Both the position numbers and the translations under genes were made by a program. A stretch of DNA of 64,000 bases, from the NCBI RefSeq assembly GCF_003853645.1, contig NZ_QTPO01000029.1, positions 44,483 to 108,482 on the forward strand, in the 5' to 3' direction. This DNA is from Burkholderia sp. Bp9143. Lineage in GTDB: Bacteria; Pseudomonadota; Gammaproteobacteria; Burkholderiales; Burkholderiaceae. This document shows, in pieces, positions 1-7,624 of the stretch (position 1 is the stretch's first letter; every line of letters begins with the position of its first letter). Below the pieces are notes generated by a model. The model was not told the origin of the DNA and ran no database searches. It saw nothing but the letters and a program-made list of their open reading frames with translations.

Positions 1-1256
1 CTGGCCACGGAAGAGAAGGGTGGCGGTACCGGGTTTCGCTGCGGTATTGCGGAGGCGGGGAGCGACTCAAGAGTTGCCGGTGTAGCAGCCGGCGCCTCGC
101 CAGTACTTACTTCAAGTGTGCGACCGGCAAGGTCGTCGGAGAAATCTCTTACATGATTTTGAGGGCTGACGACGGACGTCTCTTTCTCTCCTGCGACGTC
201 CGCTGAAACAGGTGAAGGGCTTGCCGATTCGCCCAGGGCGCCCACCCGCGCGCCCCCCTTGTGCGCTTTCTCATCGACGAGCTTCGCTGACACGCCATCG
301 CCTGTTGCGACCGCAATCGGCTCGTGTTGTTGAACGGATACGCGACCGCGCGATGCAGGCGTGAGCAACCTCGACACCGACTCTGGAATCTCGGCTTCGG
401 AGCGCGGGGTGTCCAACCAGCCACTTGGCAATCCAAGTCGCTCCGTGAATCGGTTTGCTTCCACGCTGTCCATGCGTTTCTTGCCATGTAGCCGATGGGC
501 CATGTTGGATCCACTCATCGCCATGACCACACCAAGTCGTATTTTCGATCCGTTGCGACTGGTGAGAACGTGGAGGTTAGCGCGTCGGATGTTTTCTACC
601 TCGGCGCTGTCGCTCAATGCCAGCGATTGCTGTTCGGGCGTTTTAGGAGAACGCTTGTATTTCGATGGCGAAGCTTTCTGCGGCGCGTGGGGTTTAGGCT
701 GTTCGACCATTTCGCTTTGACGGTTCTTGACGGCCCTGGACGCTCGTCCAGCTGCTTTCTTTGGCATTTTCGCTTCCTCGGACAAACTATCTTTAAGAAC
801 TGATTGTTGATCGACGCTTCGACCCGAAGACGGCTTAAGTGCTTCAGACTCTGCGCCTTGTCCGTCGTCCGTTTGAATGAAGTCGAGCGGTGACTTCAGA
901 CGAGCGATGGTCTCGGCCGCGAGCGCGGGATTGGGATGGTCAAAAAAACCATGCGGCAACCCAAGTGTGGTTTCCATGTGAAAAGCGGTCTCGGGTGTGA
1001 ACCTCTCGCCCTTCATCAGTTCGCCGACTCGCGTCATGTTCGATTCAAGCGCTATCGCGATATTTTCTGCGCCTACCGCATCGACCAGAAACTGAAACGA
1101 TCGTGTTTTGAAAATGGAGGCAGTCTGGGCGGCATCTCGAGGAGGCGTCTTCACATACGGTTGTCCCTGCCGATTGGACGGGGATTTTTTTACGTGGCGA
1201 GGTTGACGTTGGCCGCTGTCCCGAGATCCCGCATATCGCCCGCGGGCTTGGCTCAT
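1..1256 (-). CDS. Putative DNA-binding protein with two repressor-like repeats, C-terminus beyond the left edge
   Basis: The minus-strand frame is open from position 1256 to the window edge, giving about 418 visible residues and no stop. ATG at 1256 is preferred over ATG at 1271 because GGAG lies 9 bases ahead of it; an in-frame stop lies just upstream of 1271. Two related segments stand out. Residues about 53-106 end in LGLPHGFFD and residues about 224-282 end in LGLPSGWLD. In each, the signature follows a helical pattern like Cro/C1-type HTH proteins, whose C-terminal helix often ends LGLPxGWLD. The rest is basic, Pro/Ala/Ser-rich and probably disordered. A TATAAT box lies on the minus strand at 1297-1292. 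DNA binding is inferred. The function is unknown, and the neighbouring H-NS and HU genes suggest a nucleoid or island-regulatory role. Confidence 0.7.
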   Translation of the reverse strand, partial: MSQARGRYAGSRDSGQRQPRHVKKSPSNRQGQPYVKTPPRDAAQTASIFKTRSFQFLVDAVGAENIAIALESNMTRVGELMKGERFTPETAFHMETTLGLPHGFFDHPNPALAAETIARLKSPLDFIQTDDGQGAESEALKPSSGRSVDQQSVLKDSLSEEAKMPKKAAGRASRAVKNRQSEMVEQPKPHAPQKASPSKYKRSPKTPEQQSLALSDSAEVENIRRANLHVLTSRNGSKIRLGVVMAMSGSNMAHRLHGKKRMDSVEANRFTERLGLPSGWLDTPRSEAEIPESVSRLLTPASRGRVSVQQHEPIAVATGDGVSAKLVDEKAHKGGARVGALGESASPSPVSADVAGEKETSVVSPQNHVRDFSDDLAGRTLEVSTGEAPAATPATLESLPASAIPQRNPVPPPFSSVA

Positions 1257-1297
1257 AAAGTAGGGCTCCATGCGATCACTTTGAACTTTGCATTATA

Positions 1298-1773
1298 GCC
1301 GGGCCGATGTTGGCACTCGAAGCGTCAGTCGCTCCACGGTCGAAAATGTACGCCCTGGGTGCGATTCAACAGGGTCGTCAGGTCGCCGCACCGTATCGCA
1401 CCAGTCCTCGCATAATCCACCGCGATCCCGTAAAGCTTCGCCTGTACGGTATCCCATAGTCTCTTGCGCTGCCCGTGAGAGGAAACGCATCCACGATCGA
1501 TGCGCGCCGGTCCACGTTCGGCTCACGAGCTCGAGGTCGAGATAGTTTCCGATTCTTCACGGAATCGTGGCGTTGAGCGACAGCTTGCCGGAGCGCTCGT
1601 GCGCCAATACGGCGAATCCCCACGTTTCATGCAGCCTGTCACGATGCTTCCAGGGGTGTGAACAAGTTGTGCGCTTAGATCGACAGTCCATCGGGATGCG
1701 CGGCTATCTGCCCATTCGGACGGCGCCTCCAGGTGATGAGAATTCATGATTAGGCCGCCGTGGGACCGTAGGC
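1298..1773. other. Stretch without a convincing gene
   Basis: Several short open frames on both strands cross this stretch. None has a ribosome binding site, a recognisable domain or consistent coding bias. I see no repeat, RNA or mobile-element end in it. Confidence 0.4.
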
Positions 1774-1989
1774 TTAGTCCGTTACGACGATCTCCATCTC
1801 GTCGGCCGGGTCGATCTGAAATTCATTTACCCGGCACGCACGGACGTCGAATATCAGGCGATTCAGCGCTTCAAGCTTTGCGTCAGTATCGTCGACTGTC
1901 ATTCCGGCAGCCTGGTCGATGGCAGATTGGCGTGCATTGAGCAATAGCTTCAGCGCGTTCGCTCGCTTCATGAACATGCGATTTGTCAC
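1774..1989 (-). CDS. Small conserved-looking hypothetical protein, 71 aa
   Basis: A GTG start at 1989 follows TTGAGG with 6-base spacing; an ATG four codons downstream (1977) is the alternative. The product begins with a basic helix (residues 1-30, Lys/Arg/Ala/Leu-rich) and ends in an acidic segment, DPADEMEIVV. There is no signal peptide, membrane segment or known motif. The amphipathic composition and RBS make it look like a real gene. I do not recognise the family. It is transcribed away from the divergent zinc-binding small protein at 2177. Confidence 0.55.
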   Translation of the reverse strand: MTNRMFMKRANALKLLLNARQSAIDQAAGMTVDDTDAKLEALNRLIFDVRACRVNEFQIDPADEMEIVVTD

Positions 1990-2176
1990 GCCTCACCTCA
2001 ATTTTGCACGGCGACGACACGGCGGCCGACTGGCCCCAAGAATGAAAAGCTCAGCGACCTCATAGGACTGCACCGCATACAAACCTTGGATTCCAAGGGA
2101 GCAATATTTTCATTGTCGTCAATCAGCCCGCTTCGAGCGGGCTCTCGCACATTCAGCATATGAATTGAGGTGCGAT

Positions 2177-2398
2177 ATGGCAAGCAGCGCAAAACGTCGA
2201 GCCGATCGGGCTCGGCTACGGAAAAAGCGGCGCGCGTGGTGGGGCGACTGCGCCAAAACCGACAGACAGCTTGGGCGGCTGATCGACACACCGACGCTAT
2301 GTAGCTGCTGGATGTGCGGCAGCGCCCGGCGCTACTTTGGCGAGCGCTCGATTAGCGAGCGCCGGTGGCTTCAAGACTTAGGCGACGAATCCGCATAG
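2177..2398 (+). CDS. Small basic protein with a CxCWMC zinc-binding motif
   Basis: The start at ATG 2177 is chosen because GAGG sits 6 bases upstream; the frame could open at TTG 2165. The 73-residue product has a strongly basic N-terminus (KRRADRARLRKKRRAWW) and a compact CSCWMCG motif near residue 44, followed by ARRYFGERSISER. Short proteins of this layout, with a basic tail, a CSCWMCG knuckle and RR-x-F-G, occur as uncharacterised genes in many bacteria. Three closely spaced cysteines suggest metal or nucleic-acid binding, but no function is established. It is immediately followed by the SNF2 remnant, so both may be cargo of an old mobile element. Confidence 0.65.
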   Translation: MASSAKRRADRARLRKKRRAWWGDCAKTDRQLGRLIDTPTLCSCWMCGSARRYFGERSISERRWLQDLGDESA

Positions 2399-2402
2399 AC
2401 GG

Positions 2403-2865
2403 TTGCTCATCGTTACCCAGTTCCGAGAGCGGGACGCACTGCTACGCGGCTGGCTTGGCGAGCGTTACGGCCACACACCGCAGTTCGTAGACGGCGGTGT
2501 GGTGCGGAAAAAGCGCGACGATGTGGTTGTGCACCTCCGGCACGATCGCACCGAGCGGGTGTTCCTGCTCTTACTCAAGGGCGGCGGCACCGGGCTGAAC
2601 CTGGCGGCCGCCTCGAGCGTCATCCGTTTTCTACCTCAGTTGGAACCCTGCAGTCGAGGCCCAGGCGAACGATCGCGCCTACCGCATAGGACAGCGCAGC
2701 CATGTGCAGGTGCATCGCCTGATTACGGAGGCGACGTTTGAGGAACGCATCAACGACATGATCAAAGGCAAGCGCGAACTGGCCGAATTGGCTATTGGCA
2801 CAGGCGAGCAATGGATTGGGAATCTCAGCGACCACGAGTTGCACTCGCTGTTTACACTGAATTGA
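2403..2865 (+). pseudogene. C-terminal remnant of a SNF2-family helicase, frameshifted
   Basis: The first frame encodes the end of a helicase C-terminal domain: LIVTQFRERDALL (motif IV region), then GGGTGLNLAAASSVI (motif V). Near 2626 the coding frame shifts by one base, and the continuation reads FYLSWNPAVEAQANDRAYRIGQ (here split as FYLSWNP and QANDRAYRIGQ), which is motif VI of SNF2 ATPases. It ends HELHSLFTLN at the stop at 2863-2865. The whole N-terminal ATPase half is missing. Presence of motifs V and VI in different frames shows that the gene is broken. The intact parent would have been an SNF2/HepA-like DNA translocase. Confidence 0.8.
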
Positions 2866-2950
2866 CCGTGATCAGATCGGCCGTTGTGACGGCGACACGC
2901 GAAAGTCAGGGCGGCAGTGCACGCGAGTAACGCTTCCTTGTCGAATTCGG

Positions 2951-3016
2951 CTGGCAGCCTCTATCGGCAAGGGACAGCCGCTGGAGAAGGCGATCAACCT
3001 GATGCGTTCGCTGAGG
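2951..3016 (+). pseudogene. Fragment of an AbiEi-type antitoxin gene
   Basis: This short stretch translates as LAASIGKGQPLEKAINLMRSLR. It parallels residues of the intact AbiEi-like protein encoded at 7625-8359 (LASDIGKGQSMEEAVNLMASLR), with similar DNA as well. Homology is lost on both sides. It is a relic of a second abiE locus, with no start or stop of its own. The remainder of 2866-3330 holds no gene I can support. Confidence 0.6.
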
Positions 3017-3330
3017 TGTAAATGGGTCGATGCGATGAGCGGCTGAGCGCTGCAGCTCCTGGACCTTGGCTGCTTGTTGCAACCGGACGTTAGCCGGGCC
3101 AATGGATTTTCTCCATCCATCCTTGAGTTGCGTATCGCCGACGAGTTCGTAACGCATGTTTTGAACTCCTTGATTTGGTTTGAGTCGGAGGGACGTGTAG
3201 ATGGGGCTTTATCGATCAAGCGCTGGTTGAAAGTGGCTTGCAGGGTAATCTTCAATTCCGACTATCTCGATGAGTGGCATAATTCGAGCGTTGCGATCTC
3301 TCGCAACCGACAACTTTGGGAGAACAGAAC

Positions 3331-3906
3331 ATGGCCAATAGCGACTACAAGACGTTGAAGGCGCAACTCGACGCTTTGCAGGAAAAAACAGAAGCGGCAC
3401 GCGTTGCGGAATTGGAGGCATTGGTTGCTGACATGCGCGCAAATGTGGCGGAATACGGAATCACGGCCGAGCAGATTTTTGGCCGCCAACGCGTAGCCAA
3501 GGGCAAGAAGGTCGGCGGTCACGTGGCGGCAAAATACCAGAACCCGAAGACGGGTGAAACCTGGAGCGGTCGAGGCCGCGCGCCGGCGTGGATCAAGGAC
3601 GTGAAGGACCGCACTCGCTTTCTCATTGGCTCAGCGGTCGAGACACAGAGTGCCCCCGGCAATGCCACAGCTGGGGCCGTAGTCAAGAAAGCTGCGGCAA
3701 AGAAAGCCGCCGCAAAGACCCGAAAGGGCGACGCGAAATCCGCGAAATCCGTGAAATCGGCCGGCGCGACGGCGGCTCGCAAGAGAGGGCGCCCGTCGAC
3801 TACTGTTGCTGCAAAAAAGACGAGAAGCCGGCGCACTCCTGGCGTGAAAAAGGCGGCAGGCGCCGCTGTCAAGCCGGAAGTCATCACAGAAGCCGCGGGC
3901 GAGTAA
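3331..3906 (+). CDS. H-NS family nucleoid protein with a histone H1-like tail
   Basis: ATG 3331 is chosen because GGGAGAA ends about 7 bases upstream. The 191-residue product has an N-terminal coiled-coil oligomerisation region (about 1-45). The H-NS/MvaT-type DNA-binding motif follows at about 69-88 (TGETWSGRGRAPAWI). Then comes a long extension (100-191) of alternating Lys/Ala, as in eukaryotic H1 and bacterial HctB/AlgP tails, with an AT-hook-like RKRGRP at 150-155. Standard H-NS proteins of this group are about 100 residues, so the tail doubles the length. It should bind AT-rich DNA in the minor groove and silence foreign genes. A terminator lies directly downstream, with a SET-domain gene after it. 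Confidence 0.9.
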   Translation: MANSDYKTLKAQLDALQEKTEAARVAELEALVADMRANVAEYGITAEQIFGRQRVAKGKKVGGHVAAKYQNPKTGETWSGRGRAPAWIKDVKDRTRFLIGSAVETQSAPGNATAGAVVKKAAAKKAAAKTRKGDAKSAKSVKSAGATAARKRGRPSTTVAAKKTRSRRTPGVKKAAGAAVKPEVITEAAGE

Positions 3907-3929
3907 GACGGCGGTGGTCAGGCAGGCGG

Positions 3930-3970
3930 GTGGCAAGGAAAGGATTGTTCCCTGCCACTCGCTTTTATTG
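3930..3970 (+). terminator. Probable intrinsic terminator after the H-NS gene
   Basis: An 11-base stem (3930-3940 with 3948-3958, one A-C mismatch) with a 7-base loop is followed by TCGCTTTTATTG. The T-run is short, so efficiency may be partial and read-through into the SET gene is possible. Confidence 0.55.
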
Positions 3971-4170
3971 TTTGTTCCTGCTGACGTTGTATCGTTTTTC
4001 ATCTGATCCGGGTAAAGTCGGCCCAGGGCCTGGATGCCGCCACAGTTGTGTAGGTGGGTTTGGGATGCCGACATTGTTTCGGATGAACCTGGCCCGCTGG
4101 CGACACGATCTTCGGATGGTTTTGCCCCCTCGAAGTGTGAAGTCCGATCGGCCCGATTCAACTTCCTAAG

Positions 4171-4986
4171 ATGACCACGCATCCGGCATCCCATCACGTC
4201 CCCCGCATCGTTGTGCGGCGCTCTCCGATCCATGGCCGCGGCGTATTTGCTCGTCGCGACCTGGCCGCTGGTGAAATGCTCCTCGAATACGTCGGTGAGC
4301 GTATCGATTGGGAGGTCGCCATTAACAGACCACCAGCCGATCCCGCCAATCCGGATCACACCTTCTTCTTCGATCTCGGCGATGGGCGCGTCATCGATGG
4401 CGCGGCAGCGGGCAACTCGTCGCGTTGGATCAATCATTCGTGCGCGCCGAATTGCGAGGCAGAAGATCGAGGCGGCCGGATTTTTATTCGAGCGCTGCGT
4501 GCGATCGATGCAGGTGACGAAATTAGCATTGATTATGCGCTCGCGGTTGACGGGCGCGTGACGCGCTCGATGCGCGACCGATACGCGTGCCGTTGTGGCG
4601 CGTCGATATGCCGCGGCACCATGCTGGGCATTCGGAGGCGCCGTAAGCAGGCGCATGAGGGTAGCCTAGTCAATACGGCGCAAGGTGTGTGTTATCCGCC
4701 GTCTGCCGTGCCTCCAGACGCGGTCCGGTCAACGGTACGCATTCTGGAGCGGCCGGGATCCGACCGCCTCATCGTGTCGTGGCGGCAGGCCGGGCGGGGG
4801 TGTTACAGCGAGCAGCTTTGGACTGCTGAGCTGGCGAGTGCTGGCGGAATCTGCGTGGTGTCGGGACAGGCTTACGAACGTGGTGATGCCGTATTTCAGC
4901 CAACAGGTTCACCTGTACCGCTCAATCAGGCTGAGCGCATCTGCGCGGACAGTGTTGCGCACATTCCCATCGACGAGGCGGCGTGA
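4171..4986 (+). CDS. SET-domain protein lysine methyltransferase fused to DUF3331
   Basis: The 271-residue protein starts with a SET domain (about 10-155). It shows SPIHGRGVFA, the SAM-binding NHSC at 88-91 followed by APNC, GDEISIDYA, and a post-SET cysteine cluster (CRCGASICRG). These are the hallmarks of active SET lysine methyltransferases. The C-terminal part (about 180-265) matches the Burkholderia-specific DUF3331 pattern: TVRILERPGSDRLIVSW, GCYSEQLW, ICVVSGQAYERGDAVFQP. The fusion of the two is unusual. It lies 265 bases downstream of an H-NS protein with a lysine-rich tail, which is a plausible substrate; that link is inference. No signal peptide is seen, so it should act in the cytoplasm unless secreted by another route. 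Confidence 0.85.
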   Translation: MTTHPASHHVPRIVVRRSPIHGRGVFARRDLAAGEMLLEYVGERIDWEVAINRPPADPANPDHTFFFDLGDGRVIDGAAAGNSSRWINHSCAPNCEAEDRGGRIFIRALRAIDAGDEISIDYALAVDGRVTRSMRDRYACRCGASICRGTMLGIRRRRKQAHEGSLVNTAQGVCYPPSAVPPDAVRSTVRILERPGSDRLIVSWRQAGRGCYSEQLWTAELASAGGICVVSGQAYERGDAVFQPTGSPVPLNQAERICADSVAHIPIDEAA

Positions 4987-5114
4987 CGATGTCGTTGCCG
5001 ACGAGTTTACCAAGTCAAACTAAACTTAAGGTTACACGGCCGTGATACCGTTGTTTTGTTCGCCCTTCACATGCGCGCTTCGCGGGCGATCCTGCATGCG
5101 GCAACGGGGATGAT

Positions 5115-5609
5115 CTAGATATGGCTTGGACGGGTGGCCACGGTGCCGCGCTGACGGAGATCGGGAATCGGAGACGAGGCCGTTCCGGCCAGGAATCGCT
5201 TCAGCTGCTGCTCGGCGTCCATCACCTTGTAACGTGGCGCGACATTCAGTTGCCAATCATGCAGCACGAGCAGCCGTTCAAATGCCGACACGGCGTCCGC
5301 TGCGAGGATCCACTCATTCGACTCATCGGCATGAATGTGCGTGGCCTCGACCGCATGCTCGACTGCCTTGTAGCGTTCAACAGGTTCGTCCCCGTAGCCA
5401 GCCTGCTGCAGGAACCACGCGATATACGTGGTGCGTATCAGCTCGTTGAAAAGATACGCGTTCCCTTGGCCGTCCCGACAGGCCGCCAGCGCAAGATGAT
5501 GTGACAAGGACTGTGTCTGCACCGCCGTTTTGTCCAGCGGCAACAACATGGTTTTTGTTAAGGTGCGTCGCGGCGCGGCGGGCCGTCCGCAGTTTTTCTT
5601 GGAACTCAT
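5115..5609 (-). CDS. Uncharacterised protein, 164 aa
   Basis: This frame reads away from the SET gene and lies 63 bases downstream of the HU gene on the same strand. The protein has a short basic N-terminus, then an all-helical body with LFNELIRTTYIAWFLQQAGYG and AFERLLVLHDWQLNVAP, ending RFLAGTASSPIPDLR. I recall similar proteins as hypothetical genes in Burkholderia, sometimes labelled as regulators without evidence. No catalytic motif, membrane segment or export signal is visible. The start at ATG 5609 is the longest option and lacks a strong RBS. Confidence 0.6.
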   Translation of the reverse strand: MSSKKNCGRPAAPRRTLTKTMLLPLDKTAVQTQSLSHHLALAACRDGQGNAYLFNELIRTTYIAWFLQQAGYGDEPVERYKAVEHAVEATHIHADESNEWILAADAVSAFERLLVLHDWQLNVAPRYKVMDAEQQLKRFLAGTASSPIPDLRQRGTVATRPSHI

Positions 5610-5672
5610 CTTGCGTCACATCGACCTGCTGGAGAAACTTCTCGCTGGGTGAGGCTGTTGTCTCGATACCGA

Positions 5673-5948
5673 TCAGGTATTCACGGCATCTTTGAATGCT
5701 TTGCCGGCGGTAAACTTGACCGTTTTTGCGGCAGCGATCGTGATGGCCTCCCCGGTAGCGGGATTGCGGCCGGTCCGCTCGGCGCGGGCACCCGTGGAGA
5801 AGGAGCCAAAACCGATCAATTGCACCGTATCACCGCGGGTGACTGCGTGCGTCACGGCCTCGAGAATGGCATCAACGGCGGCCCCAGTGCTGGCTTTGGT
5901 GTCGCCGGTGGCAGCCGAAACAGCGTCGATGAGTTCTTGCTTGTTCAT
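5673..5948 (-). CDS. HU family DNA-binding protein
   Basis: The 91-residue product is a typical HU/IHF-type histone-like protein. It has the N-terminal helices (MNKQELIDAVSAATG), the GFGSF hinge, and the beta arm GRNPATGEAITIAAAKTVKF, which contains the RNPATG tip that intercalates into bent DNA, ending in the helical GKAFKDAVN. Length and motifs are complete. It bends DNA and compacts the nucleoid as a dimer. The divergent H-NS gene at 6326 and the H-NS/SET genes at 3331-4986 make this a cluster of nucleoid proteins. Confidence 0.95.
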   Translation of the reverse strand: MNKQELIDAVSAATGDTKASTGAAVDAILEAVTHAVTRGDTVQLIGFGSFSTGARAERTGRNPATGEAITIAAAKTVKFTAGKAFKDAVNT

Positions 5949-6325
5949 TCGTGGATTCCTCAGTCATGTGCGCTAAAAGCGGGTTTGGCCATTACCCTAT
6001 AACATCTACCGCAGGCAACGCAACTTCTGGATCTTTGTTGCAATTGTAATTTGCTCAACCGAGGTCAACCGGGGGAGAATTGCCCGAGTTGTACGCGCAG
6101 ACATTACACGCATCGCTCGCCATGTACGAAGTGTCGCTATGCTGCGATCTGAATGGACGACGAGGAAGGGCCGGGACTGCTGACGCATGTAATGCGAGCA
6201 GTATGTTGGCGGCAAGTTGCCCCGAAAAGATGCCATCATGATTGCAGTGGCCAAACAGGCTTCGAAATCGCACCGCGACCGGCATGCTTTGCGAGCGCAC
6301 GGTATCAATCAGCAGATTATTTACG
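5949..6325. other. Divergent promoter region between HU and H-NS genes
   Basis: No gene is supported in these 377 bases. Both flanking genes are transcribed outwards, so the promoters for HU (minus) and H-NS (plus) must lie here. I cannot point to a clear -35/-10 pair. Confidence 0.4.
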
Positions 6326-6649
6326 ATGACCAGTAAAATTCAGGCCCTGCACCAGCAGCTTGGCCACCTCAATTTGCTTCTTGATGAGGCACGGAAGAAG
6401 GAAAAGGCGGCAGTCCTCTCCGCGATTCGGGAGCAGGTGAAGGAGTACGGCATCACGGAGGTGGAATTGCTCCGTGCGGCCGGCTTTGTGAAAGACAAGC
6501 CCAAGCAGTTGCCAGCCAAATACTACGATCCTTCCTCTGGCAAATCGTGGACGGGACGCGGCGCGTGTCCGAAGTGGCTGGCTGGCAAAAACCTGGATGA
6601 CTATCTGATCCGCCCGGCCGCAAAGCCTTGGTGGCCAGGGGAAAACTGA
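6326..6649 (+). CDS. H-NS family nucleoid protein, compact form
   Basis: The start is taken at ATG 6326, which gives a 107-residue protein of normal H-NS length; the frame extends upstream but without H-NS-like sequence. An N-terminal coiled coil (HQQLGHLNLLLDEARKKEKAAVLSAI) is followed by KEYGITEVELL and the DNA-binding motif YYDPSSGKSWTGRGACPKWLAG. The signature is SWTGRGACPKW instead of the common TWSGRGRxPxW; loss of the second arginine may alter DNA affinity. It should act as a xenogeneic silencer. It lacks the lysine-rich tail of the paralogue at 3331. Confidence 0.9.
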   Translation: MTSKIQALHQQLGHLNLLLDEARKKEKAAVLSAIREQVKEYGITEVELLRAAGFVKDKPKQLPAKYYDPSSGKSWTGRGACPKWLAGKNLDDYLIRPAAKPWWPGEN

Positions 6650-6800
6650 TAGGCAAGACCAGTCTTTGCGCTCGCAAAGTGATCAATTGCGCGTATTCGG
6701 CAAAGCTGCTGCTACAGCGATTGGCCACTATGCCCCGAGGCCAATCGACGTAAACCAGTATCCTGTTGGCGCCCTCAATTGTGCGAGAATGCGTGCCGCT

Positions 6801-6874
6801 GCGGGTGTAGCTCAATGGTAGAGCAGAAGCCTTCCAAGCTTACGACGAGGGTTCGATTCCCTTCACCCGCTCCA
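6801..6874 (+). tRNA. tRNA-Gly (anticodon TCC)
   Basis: A full cloverleaf is visible: acceptor GCGGGTG paired with CACCCGC, D-arm with AGCTCAATGGTAGAGC, anticodon loop CTTCCAA, and T-arm GAGGGTTCGATTCCCTT. The CCA end is encoded. It is 5 bases upstream of tRNA-Ile2, and the two are probably co-transcribed. Confidence 0.95.
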
Positions 6875-6878
6875 CCAT

Positions 6879-6955
6879 GGGCCCGTAGCTCAGTTGGTTA
6901 GAGCAGTCGACTCATAATCGATTGGTCGCCGGTTCAAGTCCGGCCAGGCCCACCA
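6879..6955 (+). tRNA. tRNA-Ile2 (CAT anticodon, lysidine-modified type)
   Basis: The 77-base gene has the anticodon loop CTCATAA with CAT, T-arm GCCGGTTCAAGTCCGGC and an encoded CCA. The anticodon arm (GCAGTCGACTCATAATCGATTGG) resembles E. coli ileX rather than elongator tRNA-Met. I therefore read it as the isoleucine tRNA whose C34 is converted to lysidine by TilS to decode AUA. The acceptor stem has one C-A mismatch at position 6-67. Accessory genes begin downstream, in line with tRNA 3' ends as integration sites. Confidence 0.85.
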
Positions 6956-7624
6956 CACGAACCCGGATGGTGAACGCGGTAGACACTGCTGACCTAAAGT
7001 GCGACTTTAGAGGGCGGCGGGATGTAGGCGCAATCAGCCATTGTATGGCGCTATCGCGCAATGCGAATGGCGACCTGCTCGTTGTGACCACCTATCCGCG
7101 ACGGGCAACTCTCCACGACGTCGAGCGACGCGACCACCATCGACCGGTGGCGACGAGAACTCCGCGGCAATGCGTCCGCGTCTGTTCGACGGCGGCCCCA
7201 ACGACACGTTCGGCCGCGCGCGGGGGAGTTTCGCCTCCTCCGATACAAATACGAGCGTGACTCAGCCGCGGTCGACGCTGTACACCTCCGATTCCACGCG
7301 CCGGCCGGCGGTATTGCCGATGCGCTACGGCTTCAGAAGCGCGAAGTGGACTACAAGTATCCGTTCGCGCCGGCGTGCTATGCGGGTGCTCAATCTGTGT
7401 TGGGGGCGTCCATCACATCGACGCGCATGGCTCGACCGCCGATGGCCGTTCCACATTCCTCGACCTTATCGCGCTTGGACCTCATCCGATTCCGAACAGG
7501 ATTCTGGGCAGGGGAGCAATGTAGGCTCACCGAGCTGCGCGCTCCTCATTTCATCGTTAAATATTCTGGTAAACTAAAAACATTCGCGAGAAATCGCCAA
7601 ATAAACCACGCGATTGGAGATTGT
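6956..7624 (+). other. Possible decayed coding region behind the tRNAs
   Basis: No intact gene is supported. Coding-like sequence appears in pieces in different frames: FDGGPNDTFGRARG near 7190, RLLRYKYERDSAAVDAVHL near 7230, VDYKYPFAPACYAG near 7350 and a run ending ALGPHPIPNRILGRGAM near 7525. This looks like one gene broken by at least two frameshifts, of unknown family. AT-richer sequence at 7550-7615 precedes the AbiEi gene and probably holds its promoter. Confidence 0.3.

Noticed and set aside
3631..4656. A 341-codon minus-strand frame covering the H-NS tail and the SET domain
   Set aside because: It overlaps two genes with clear family motifs on the other strand.
6879..6955. The CAT tRNA as elongator or initiator tRNA-Met
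   Set aside because: The anticodon arm and T-arm sequence resemble tRNA-Ile2 of the ileX type, and the features of initiator tRNA are absent.
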